Assembly (NCBI GenBank): GCA_017508605.1
Contig: JAFVYN010000074.1
Span: forward strand, 1 to 38,187
Reading direction: 5' to 3'
Length of the DNA stretch: 38,187 bases
DNA from: Clostridia bacterium
GTDB taxonomy: Bacteria; Bacillota; Clostridia; Oscillospirales; CAG-272
Shown here: in pieces, positions 24,143 to 30,954 of the stretch
Position numbering within the stretch: the first letter of the stretch is position 1
Layout: the number at the start of each line of letters is the position of its first letter
Made by a program: the position numbers and the translations under genes
The notes under the pieces: generated by a model
Database searches by the model: none
Seen by the model: only the letters and a program-made list of their open reading frames with translations
What the model was told of the DNA's origin: nothing

Positions 24143-26581
24143 ATGATGGCATACGACAGATATTTTCGATTTGGCGCATACACACAGTTTCTCGAGCTTT
24201 GTCCCGACGGAGATTACGTACAGGGACTGACCGAACGCGCTCGTCGGATCGAGCCAAGTGAAGACGAACGGCTTTCGCTCCTTCGTGAGCTGCGCTGCTA
24301 CCGTCTCTCCTACGGCGGCGCGAGCTATCACGAAAATATGGTCTATCACGTTGAGGAAAGCGGCGACAGCTTTTGTTCCTACGATATGGACAGCTCCTCG
24401 GTGGTAAGTCACAATTCCGTAGGCGATTCTTCCTATCGGTATCTTCTCCGAAACGGTAGATTTGAAGGTCTTCTGATGACCGGACAGCACCTTTCGGGGG
24501 GCGGCATGTCGGAATACCGCAAGGATTGGCATTTCATTCTCTATGCCGACGGCAGAATCGTCGGCAAAAACACGACCTATTACAGCTGTATCAGTGACGA
24601 GTTCGATTCCTCGCGTGACTACACCTATACCCTTCTGAAAAGCGTCGGTACGTTTCTGCACGTTGAAAACGGCGTTCTGAAGCGGTATTACGGCGACGAA
24701 GAATGTGTCACAGTTCCCGACGGCGTTCACACCGTAGCACCCTTTGCCTTTGCGAATCTCTCCCGTCTCAAAGAGGTCATTCTGCCCGACAGCGTAAAGA
24801 CGGTCGGAAGCCACGCCTTCGCCAACTGCCCCTATCTTGAGAGTATCCGTCTTCCGTCCGGCATCGAAACGATCGGTGAATGGGCATTCGCGTTCTGCCC
24901 CACCCTTTCCGCGCTCACCCTTCCCAACGCTCTCACCTCCCTTGGCACCGCCGCCTTTTACAAGGATAGCGCCCTCTGTTCTCTCGCGATCCCCGACGGC
25001 ATCACAGCTCTTCTTCCGCACACCTTTGACGGATGCCGCTCTCTTGCCGCAGTTACCCTTCCGCAAGCGATTCACAAGATCGGCGACAGCGCTTTTCACG
25101 GCTGCTCCTCGCTCTCGGAGGCGATCTTGCCCGATACCGTCAACAAGATCGGCTACCATGCCTTCAGCGGTTGCTCCTCGCTTGCCTGCCTGAGACTGCC
25201 CGATACCGTTTCCCTGGTAGAAGCCGACGCCTTTTCGGACTGCCCCGCGCTGGAAACCATCACAGCCCCCAAGGGCTTTCGCGTGGGAAAGAGCTACAAC
25301 AGCGACCCCGACGGCGCAACCGACCTTGAAAAATTCGTTATCGAAAACGGCGTCATCAAGTCCTATATCGGCAAGGATGACACCGTTGTGATCCCGCGCG
25401 GCGTGACCGCGATCGCCAACCGCGCGTTTTATAATCTTGCCTTTCTGAAGCGTGTCCGTATTCCCGACAGCGTCACGGAGATCGGCGTCTGCGCCTTCGG
25501 AGAATGTCCCAAGCTGAAGGAGGTCACGCTTCCCACTACCCTTCGCGAGATCTCTTCTCTTCTTTTCTATCACGACAAATCCCTGAAGTCTGTCACCCTG
25601 CCGGGCACAGTGACAGCGATCTCTCCCTCTGCCTTTAACGGTTGCAGCTCCCTGAAGGCGATCACGTTGCCCGAGGGACTTCTTTCGATCGGCGACAGCG
25701 CCTTCACGGAATGCCGCGCGCTCGAAGAGGTGATCCTGCCCACCACCCTCACAAGGCTCGGCGAAAAAGCCTTCGCCGGCTGCTCCGCGCTTCACACCTG
25801 TCATATGCCCATTTCCCTCTCTGCCCTTCCGATCGGTCTGTTTGCCGAATGTCAGTCCTTGGAGAATCTGACGCTTCCCGAGGATCTGACCGTCATCCGC
25901 GATCGGGCATTGATTGGATGCGCCCTCTCCCACCTCACTCTGCCCGATACGGTGGAGGAGATCGGCGAATATGCGCTGGCGCGCACCTCGTTTTCCTATC
26001 TCACCCTGCCCGACAGTCTGGAGACACTCGGCGCGGGCGCCTTTTTCGGCTCGTCTCTTCGTGAAGTTATCCTTCCCGACGGCATCAAAGCGTTGCCCCA
26101 AAATGCCTTTTCGTATTCGAAATCCCTGAAGCGCGTAATCTTCGGGCAATCGGTCGAGGACGTAGACGCAAAGGCATTCAGTGATTGCGACGCCCTTTCC
26201 GACATCCGTCTCTCGCCCCGCCTCAGAACCGTCGGCAACAATGCCTTCATGTACACCGCCATGACAAAGATCGTGTTCCCCGCCGCGATGCGAGTGCTGG
26301 GCTACAACGCCCTCGGCTCTCACACCGAATCCATCGTGTTCGAAAGCAAGGATGCCGTCGAGCTGCCCCACCGCTTCTTCCATTTTCTGCCGACCAAGCT
26401 GACCGTTCGCTTTGGCGGTGACGCGGGCACCTTTCTTTCGATGCTGATGTCCCGCGGCGACCGCAGTAAGCCCTTTTCAAGAGAGGCGGATGCCTACACC
26501 TACACCGTTATTTGCGCTGACCGTACCTTCACGCTCACCGAACGTGACGCCCCGTATTTTGAAAAGGGCAACGCAACCTAA
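24143..26581 (+). CDS. BspA-type leucine-rich-repeat protein without signal peptide
   Basis: The 812-residue protein has a non-repetitive N-terminal domain (about 1-190) of unknown type, then more than twenty LRR_5 (BspA / Treponema pallidum type) repeats to about residue 740. The repeat has the pattern L-P-D-S/T-V-x-x-I-G-x-x-A-F-x-x-C-x-S-L. A short break with VIENGVIKSYIG near 400 divides the repeats into two blocks. Most BspA-type proteins are secreted, but no signal peptide or anchor is visible here, so it may act in the cytoplasm or leave by another route. GGAGG lies 4 nt before the ATG at 24143 and 7 nt before the in-frame ATG at 24146; either could be used. Protein binding is the usual role of such repeats; the partner is unknown. 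Confidence 0.88.
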   Translation: MMAYDRYFRFGAYTQFLELCPDGDYVQGLTERARRIEPSEDERLSLLRELRCYRLSYGGASYHENMVYHVEESGDSFCSYDMDSSSVVSHNSVGDSSYRYLLRNGRFEGLLMTGQHLSGGGMSEYRKDWHFILYADGRIVGKNTTYYSCISDEFDSSRDYTYTLLKSVGTFLHVENGVLKRYYGDEECVTVPDGVHTVAPFAFANLSRLKEVILPDSVKTVGSHAFANCPYLESIRLPSGIETIGEWAFAFCPTLSALTLPNALTSLGTAAFYKDSALCSLAIPDGITALLPHTFDGCRSLAAVTLPQAIHKIGDSAFHGCSSLSEAILPDTVNKIGYHAFSGCSSLACLRLPDTVSLVEADAFSDCPALETITAPKGFRVGKSYNSDPDGATDLEKFVIENGVIKSYIGKDDTVVIPRGVTAIANRAFYNLAFLKRVRIPDSVTEIGVCAFGECPKLKEVTLPTTLREISSLLFYHDKSLKSVTLPGTVTAISPSAFNGCSSLKAITLPEGLLSIGDSAFTECRALEEVILPTTLTRLGEKAFAGCSALHTCHMPISLSALPIGLFAECQSLENLTLPEDLTVIRDRALIGCALSHLTLPDTVEEIGEYALARTSFSYLTLPDSLETLGAGAFFGSSLREVILPDGIKALPQNAFSYSKSLKRVIFGQSVEDVDAKAFSDCDALSDIRLSPRLRTVGNNAFMYTAMTKIVFPAAMRVLGYNALGSHTESIVFESKDAVELPHRFFHFLPTKLTVRFGGDAGTFLSMLMSRGDRSKPFSREADAYTYTVICADRTFTLTERDAPYFEKGNAT

Positions 26582-26607
26582 GACAGCCCGAAACCGACAC
26601 CCAACGC

Positions 26608-26650
26608 AAAAAACTGCCGCCAATGACCCGATCATTGGCGGCAGTTTTTT
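26608..26650. terminator. Bidirectional terminator between LRR and GH5 genes
   Basis: A perfect 19-bp stem (26608-26626 with 26632-26650) has a 5-nt loop, an A-run on the left and a T-run on the right. It serves both convergent genes. Confidence 0.92.
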
Positions 26651-26706
26651 ACTTTTATGATGGATATCCCCGGCACAGAAGGTCGGTATACCGAAAAAAT
26701 GCGGGC

Positions 26707-28002
26707 TTATGCCCGACTGTAGCGCATCAGCCAGGAGCGAAGGGTGTCGTTTCGTGTCCATCCCTCGGACTCGGTGAGAAGACAGTCTCCCCATTTTCTG
26801 AGGATCTCTTCATACGAATCCCTCTGAAGATCTGCGGGCGGTGTGGAGGAATAGTAAAGCGACCAGTTTCCCTGATTGCCCTTAGCGGTCTTATAGGTCC
26901 AGGCGGTGCGGGAGATCTTCTCGGCGCGGTAGCGGGAATAGGCATATACCTGATTCTCGTCGCCGTTATTGTATTCTCCCACGTAGATCGCGACACCGTA
27001 TTCCTCACGTGCCTTGACCATCTCCGCAACACGGTAGTCGATCATCTCCTTGGAGGTATCGTACAGATGGAGCTGATACATCATATTCGTCCAGCCCTCC
27101 TTTGCGGGATCGGGCAGGTAGGTCATCGACCAGATACCCTCCACCGTGATGATATGCTCGGGATCGACACGGCGGATGGCGGCGATCATGCGGCGATAGA
27201 CGGCAAGCGTTTTGCTGATCGCCTCTTCACTGCCCACCTGCCAGCCGTTTTCGAATTCGGGGCTGTTATTCATCGGCTCATTCATGATATCGTAAGCGGC
27301 AACCACCGTACTGTGACGGTAGCGCTCGGCAATCGCCACCCAGAGCGATTCCATCGCAGAGAGATTGTCCTCGCTTGTATACAGCTCGTTTTTCCCGATA
27401 CTGCCGCAGCAGTGGTCGGTCGACTGACCTCCGGGTGCGCCGTGCATATCGAGGATCACGTAAAGCCCGTATTTCTCTGCCCACGCGATCACCCGATCGA
27501 GATAGCGAAAGCCGGGATTCTTGTTGGGATCACTGTCATACCATGCAAGCTCCTCGTTCATGAAATTGCGGTACCAGAAGGGGACACGCAGACAGTTCAA
27601 CCCGAGAGAGGCGATGATGGCGATATCCTTTTCGGTGATGTAATGCTCGGCGTAGCTGTCGAACAGCGCGGCGATCTCTTCGTCGGTAAAACCGCGGCTT
27701 TCAAGAAGCGCGAAGGAGTCGCTGTTGCATTCCGACCCCGTCAGGGCGCACATCCAGGTCTCCTGCAAGAGCCAGCCTCCGAGATTGATGCCGCACAGCA
27801 CCACTTCTTTGCCGTCGGGCGCAATGACCTTGCCATTTTCCACGAATAAGATCCTGTCCTTCACCGTTTCCGCCTCCGTTTCCCACGTTGTTTCGATAGG
27901 CGCAGCCGTTGTTTCCCGCGCCGTTTCTGTTTCTGTATCAACGCCGCAGGCGGCAAGGACTACCGCCGCAAGCATAAGAAGACACCAAAAGATCCGTTTC
28001 AT
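26707..28002 (-). CDS. GH5-family glycoside hydrolase lipoprotein
   Basis: The 431-residue protein has a lipoprotein signal with lipobox LAAC (Cys19), a Thr/Glu-rich linker (about 20-50) and one GH5 (beta/alpha)8 domain. Family marks are GINLGGWLLQE near the start, LNCLRVPF, DMHGAPGGQ, the acid/base Glu in YDIMNEPMNN (near 241), and the nucleophile Glu in YVGEYNN (near 341). GINLGGW and DMHGAPG are also seen in the exo-beta-1,3-glucanase/endoglucanase branch, so a beta-glucan substrate is likely, but the linkage cannot be fixed from sequence. It acts on the outer membrane face and has no dockerin, so it is not an obvious part of the cohesin complex. The start at 28002 is supported by AGAGGTGAG a few nt upstream and the promoter at 28022. 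Confidence 0.92.
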   Translation of the reverse strand: MKRIFWCLLMLAAVVLAACGVDTETETARETTAAPIETTWETEAETVKDRILFVENGKVIAPDGKEVVLCGINLGGWLLQETWMCALTGSECNSDSFALLESRGFTDEEIAALFDSYAEHYITEKDIAIIASLGLNCLRVPFWYRNFMNEELAWYDSDPNKNPGFRYLDRVIAWAEKYGLYVILDMHGAPGGQSTDHCCGSIGKNELYTSEDNLSAMESLWVAIAERYRHSTVVAAYDIMNEPMNNSPEFENGWQVGSEEAISKTLAVYRRMIAAIRRVDPEHIITVEGIWSMTYLPDPAKEGWTNMMYQLHLYDTSKEMIDYRVAEMVKAREEYGVAIYVGEYNNGDENQVYAYSRYRAEKISRTAWTYKTAKGNQGNWSLYYSSTPPADLQRDSYEEILRKWGDCLLTESEGWTRNDTLRSWLMRYSRA

Positions 28003-28021
28003 TTTCTCACCTCTTGTTTCC

Positions 28022-28050
28022 ATTGTATCACGCAAACGCCCCCTTGTCAA
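28022..28050 (-). promoter_or_regulatory. Promoter of the GH5 lipoprotein gene
   Basis: On the minus strand TTGACA (28045-28050) and TACAAT (28022-28027) are 17 bp apart. The next 28 bp separate it from the divergent promoter of the AEC permease and contain a small palindrome, GGTTTTTAAAACC (28054-28066), a possible operator. Confidence 0.8.
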
Positions 28051-28078
28051 ACGGTTTTTAAAACCTTGAAGGAATCCT

Positions 28079-28107
28079 TTGACAAACGGCGTTCTTTGTG
28101 CTATACT
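28079..28107 (+). promoter_or_regulatory. Promoter of the AEC permease gene
   Basis: TTGACA (28079-28084) and TATACT (28102-28107) are 17 bp apart, about 33 nt before the start codon. Confidence 0.8.
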
Positions 28108-28140
28108 GTTTTCATCGGATCTCTTCTGAGGAGGTGTACG

Positions 28141-29127
28141 ATGGATTCCCTTCTGTTTTCCGTCAACGCGATCCTACCCATTATCCTTACCGTTCTGCTC
28201 GGATACTGTCTCAAGCGTATCGGTATGCTCTCCCCCGCCTTTGTCAAAATGGGCAATACCCTTGTCTTTCGGGTACTGCTGCCCGCCATGCTCTTTCTGA
28301 ACGTTTACAAAATGGAAGCCTTTTCGGGCATCGATCCCGCCTATCTTCTGTACGCGGCAGTCTTCACCCTGACGGTGTTCGCGATCGGGATCCCCGCCGT
28401 TATGCTGATCACCAAAGAGGCGCCCCGCCGCGGTCCGCTTTTGCAGGGAACCTTCCGCTCCAATTACGCCCTTGTCGGCATTCCGCTCGCTACCTCACTT
28501 TTCGGGGAAAGCGGCGCCATCGCGGCATCGCTCCTTTCGGCGATCGTTGTACCGCTTTACAATATCCTCGGTGTCATCAGTCTCTCGCTCTTTCGCGAGG
28601 ATCAGAAAAAGCCATCCCTTCGCTCGATCGTAAAGGACGTTGTCAAAAATCCGCTGATCATCAGTATCGCGGTCGGACTTCTGACTCTTCTTGTCCGCTC
28701 TCTCTTTCTTTCGCTCAACATCGGCTTTCGCCTGTCTGATATCCGGCCCCTCTTCACGCTGCTTGACTATCTCTCACGCTCGGCAACCCCGATGGCGCTC
28801 TTGCTTCTCGGCGCGCAGTTTGAATTCTCAAGCGTGACGGGGTATCGAAAAGAGCTGATCTTCGCGACCCTGACACGTGCCGTGGCAGTCCCCCTTCTCG
28901 GGATCGGTATCGCCCTTCTTCTCTTCGGTGAGCGGTTCGGCGGCGCGGAATTCGCCTCGCTCGTCGCAGTCTTCGCGACTCCCGTTGCGGTCTCAAGCGT
29001 TGCCATGACACAGGAAATGGACTCCGACGTCATCCTTGCGGGTCAGATCGTCATCTTCACCACCCTGACCTCCGCCGTTACCGTCTTCATCACCACCCTG
29101 ATCCTCAAGATGCTCGGCATTTTTTAA
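28141..29127 (+). CDS. AEC (auxin efflux carrier) family transporter
   Basis: The 328-residue membrane protein has about ten hydrophobic segments in two halves, the layout of the AEC branch of the bile/arsenite/riboflavin transporter superfamily. Typical features are LLGYCLKRIGMLSP after the first helix, FRSNYALVGIPLATSLFG in the middle and ATPVAVSSVAMTQEM in the second half, which match YfdV/MleP-like AEC permeases. Bacterial members often move organic acids, but the substrate cannot be deduced. The start at 28141 is chosen because AGGAGGTG lies just upstream and in-frame codons further upstream fall in the promoter. It is a single-gene unit. Confidence 0.92.
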   Translation: MDSLLFSVNAILPIILTVLLGYCLKRIGMLSPAFVKMGNTLVFRVLLPAMLFLNVYKMEAFSGIDPAYLLYAAVFTLTVFAIGIPAVMLITKEAPRRGPLLQGTFRSNYALVGIPLATSLFGESGAIAASLLSAIVVPLYNILGVISLSLFREDQKKPSLRSIVKDVVKNPLIISIAVGLLTLLVRSLFLSLNIGFRLSDIRPLFTLLDYLSRSATPMALLLLGAQFEFSSVTGYRKELIFATLTRAVAVPLLGIGIALLLFGERFGGAEFASLVAVFATPVAVSSVAMTQEMDSDVILAGQIVIFTTLTSAVTVFITTLILKMLGIF

Positions 29128-29181
29128 ACAGGGAGTCAGCTATCTCCAATCTCAGCAAAAAAACAAACACCGCCAAGGGAT

Positions 29182-29380
29182 AGCGTGATGTCCTTAACGG
29201 ACAAATCACGCTAACTAAGTTTGCCCTTCGGGCAAGTGAAGTTCACTTCGTGAGTGAAGTTTCGCCTGACGGCGAAGTGACGGGCAAACTTAACTTCACT
29301 GCGAGCCTTGGCGAGCAACTTCACTGTGCCGGATGTCCTGCATCTGCACAACTTCACTTTTACGAAAGCAAAAACTTCAC
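29182..29380. repeat. Second hairpin array, core word GTGAAGTT / AACTTCAC
   Basis: The architecture matches 61-234 but with a different word. GTGAAGTT occurs at 29236-29243 and 29254-29261; its reverse complement AACTTCAC occurs at 29292-29299, 29317-29324, 29350-29357 and 29373-29380. Between them are distinct hairpins: AGCGTGAT/ATCACGCT with inner GTCC/GGAC (29182-29212), TTGCCC-ttc-GGGCAA, TCAC-ttc-GTGA, TTCGCC-tgac-GGCGAA and TGTGC...GCACA. AAGTTTGCCC (29217-29226) also pairs with GGGCAAACTT (29282-29291) at long range, so the orientation switch makes a larger palindrome. It borders a strong stem-loop. The preceding stretch 29128-29181 holds nothing I recognise. Confidence 0.8.
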
Positions 29381-29381
29381 C

Positions 29382-29437
29382 AGCAGAAAAAGAGCATACA
29401 CATAAGGTTTACTCCTTGCGTGTATGCTCTTTCTGCT
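29382..29437. terminator. Long stem-loop, probable terminator
   Basis: Arms AGCAGAAAAAGAGCATACAC and GTGTATGCTCTTTCTGCT pair with a two-base bulge. The loop contains a second small pairing, AAGG/CCTT. The right arm has a T-run on plus and the left arm gives one on minus. It may end plus-strand transcripts from the AEC gene or a minus-strand transcript from 29.6-29.9 kb. Confidence 0.6.
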
Positions 29438-29623
29438 TGTGATAAAGGTTTGGGCATAGCCCCTTTGCGTTTGACTACTCAGCTGTCAGCAAAAGGGAGC
29501 GAAGGAGAGCGCGTCGCCGTAAGATCGGCACAAACTCAAGTCCACGCATACCCCTTCAGCCTCCCGAAGGAAGACTTTTTGCTCGTTTCGTTTATCATAC
29601 AGCGACGTTTCTTTTTTGTTTTT

Positions 29624-29730
29624 GTCATGTCATATCACGTCATATCTCGTCATATCAAACTATTACACAACAACATTGAAAAACTTTTGTTATATATCAC
29701 TTCTTATCTCGTCATATATCGTCATTTCTT
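29624..29730. repeat. Direct repeats with exact 10-bp period (GTCATATC)
   Basis: GTCATATCAC (29629-29638), GTCATATCTC (29639-29648) and GTCATATCAA (29649-29658) follow one another without a gap, preceded by GTCAT at 29624. A second block has GTCATATATC (29711-29720) and GTCATTTCTT (29721-29730). The spacing is about one helical turn, as in arrays of sites bound on one face of DNA. Confidence 0.7.
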
Positions 29731-29759
29731 TTCATCAGATCGGAATTCATGATTTCACG

Positions 29760-29878
29760 CTATACGGTTTGAATTACTTCGTCGAAGCAAAAAGGCACCT
29801 TCTCTTGTTCATCCCTCGGTAATTCTTCACGGTCATATGACTTCGGATCAAAACAGGAAAGCATAGGATGTACAGCAT
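29760..29878 (-). CDS. Possible small protein(s), two overlapping 34-codon frames
   Basis: Two mini-ORFs of 34 residues overlap. The one starting at 29878 has GAGGTG 5 nt upstream of its ATG and runs to 29774 (MLYILCFPVLIRSH...). The other starts at 29864 in a different frame and runs to 29760; its composition looks more protein-like (MLSCFDPKSYDREELPRDEQ...), but it has no ribosome site at a good distance. A one-base shift near 29855 would join the good start to the good frame, so this may be the broken remnant of a single small gene. No family is recognised and it could be chance. Confidence 0.2.
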
Positions 29879-30016
29879 AAAAGCACCTCTTTCACGGTAG
29901 TTCGCTTTTATTTTACAAAATTCCCGCAAAATTGTCAAGATTTCGTGAATATCTTATCCCTCTCACGAAGAAATTTTTTGTTTTCCACATTCTGTGTAAA
30001 AATTTTTCGAAAACTC

Positions 30017-30045
30017 TTGTCTTTAATTCAAAAATATGTTAATAT
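30017..30045 (+). promoter_or_regulatory. Probable promoter of the uppP operon
   Basis: TTGTCT (30017-30022) and TAATAT (30040-30045) are separated by 17 bp in an A/T-rich stretch about 40 nt before the uppP start. No other strong promoter is visible until the end of the operon. Confidence 0.6.
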
Positions 30046-30087
30046 ATATAGTATAAGGAAAAGTGTCACTGTGGAGGATCTTACCTT

Positions 30088-30921
30088 ATGAAGCTTTGGG
30101 AATCGATCGTACTCGGAATCATTCAGGCTCTGGGAGAATTTCTCCCGATCTCCTCCTCGGGACACCTGGCACTGGCGCAGTCTTTCTTCGGGCTTGACAC
30201 CGTGGAGAATGCCCTTGCCTTTGACGTGCTTTTGCATCTCGGCACGCTCATTTCGGTGCTGGCGGTATTCCGGCGGGACGTTCTTCTCGTTCTGAAGGCT
30301 GCCCTCTCGCTGATCGCGAAGCTGTTTTTGCCAAAGCGCCGCGCCGCGGGGCTGACCCCGTATGAGCGCCTCGCTCTCTGCCTTGCCGTTGCGCTGATCC
30401 CCCTCGTTCCCGCTACCCTTCTCAGCGATCGCATCGAGGCTTTGATGAAGCTTCCTGCCGTTGTTGGCGCTTTGCTCCTTGTCAACGGCATGATGCTCCT
30501 TCTGTCGGAACGCTTTTCAAGGCACTGCCGCGACGGTGAGCATATGACGCCCCTTCATGCTCTTATCATCGGGCTTTGCCAGGCGGCAGCCCTCCTGCCC
30601 GGGATCTCCCGCTCGGGCGCTACCGTGACGGGCGGACTGTCACAAGGCTTCACACGGGAATTCTCCGTCAAGTTTTCCTTTTTACTCTCCATTCCGACCG
30701 TTTTCGGCGCGGCGATCCTCAAATTACCCGCGCTGTTTTCCGATATTCCCGACAGCCATACCCTCGGTATCTGTCTTGCAGGCATGCTTGCCGCGACACT
30801 TGTCGGGATCTTTGCCATCGCCCTCGTCTCGTGGATCTCCAAGCGCGCGAGCTTTCGGGGCTTTGGGATCTACTGCCTTATGGTTGGCGGCGCAGCCTGT
30901 CTCTATGCCTGCCTGACATGA
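30088..30921 (+). CDS. uppP: Undecaprenyl-diphosphatase UppP (BacA)
   Basis: The 277-residue membrane protein removes a phosphate from undecaprenyl diphosphate, recycling the lipid carrier for peptidoglycan and other surface polymers; overproduction is known to give bacitracin resistance. Both family motifs are present: QALGEFLPISSSGHL near the N-terminus (the QxxxE region) and LPGISRSGATVTGG near residue 170. Length and helix pattern fit UppP. GGAGG lies about 10 nt before the ATG. It is the first gene of a plus-strand cluster; the next gene, ftsK, begins 33 nt after its stop. Confidence 0.96.
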   Translation: MKLWESIVLGIIQALGEFLPISSSGHLALAQSFFGLDTVENALAFDVLLHLGTLISVLAVFRRDVLLVLKAALSLIAKLFLPKRRAAGLTPYERLALCLAVALIPLVPATLLSDRIEALMKLPAVVGALLLVNGMMLLLSERFSRHCRDGEHMTPLHALIIGLCQAAALLPGISRSGATVTGGLSQGFTREFSVKFSFLLSIPTVFGAAILKLPALFSDIPDSHTLGICLAGMLAATLVGIFAIALVSWISKRASFRGFGIYCLMVGGAACLYACLT

Positions 30922-30954
30922 CCTTACCTGAACGACGAAAGAAAGGATATTCGT

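Larger units (their letters stand above)
29438..30087. other. Gene-poor interval with periodic repeats and tiny ORFs
   Basis: These 650 bases contain no gene I can firmly support. Bases 29438-29600 are G/C-mixed with several weak inverted repeats. 29624-29730 contain 10-bp-periodic repeats (listed separately). 29760-29878 contain two overlapping minus-strand mini-ORFs. 29900-30060 is A/T-rich and ends in the uppP promoter. A decayed mobile element or an unannotated small RNA are both possible; no transposase or integrase remnant is visible. Confidence 0.6.

Noticed and set aside
24077..26383. A 768-codon open frame on the minus strand antisense to the LRR gene
   Set aside because: It is a shadow of the repetitive LRR coding sequence; the plus strand has the promoter, ribosome site and clear LRR_5 repeats, and the antisense product has no recognisable domain.
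26707..28002. GH5 enzyme as a member of the cohesin complex
   Set aside because: It has its own lipoprotein anchor and no dockerin, so nothing in its sequence links it to the cohesins.
29182..29380. CRISPR array or integron attC cassette array
   Set aside because: Units are too short and irregular, the spacers are simple hairpins, and no integrase or cas gene is near.
29333..29752. A 139-codon plus-strand frame in the intergenic region
   Set aside because: It starts within the hairpin array and runs through the stem-loop and the 10-bp repeats; there is no ribosome site and the composition is not protein-like.
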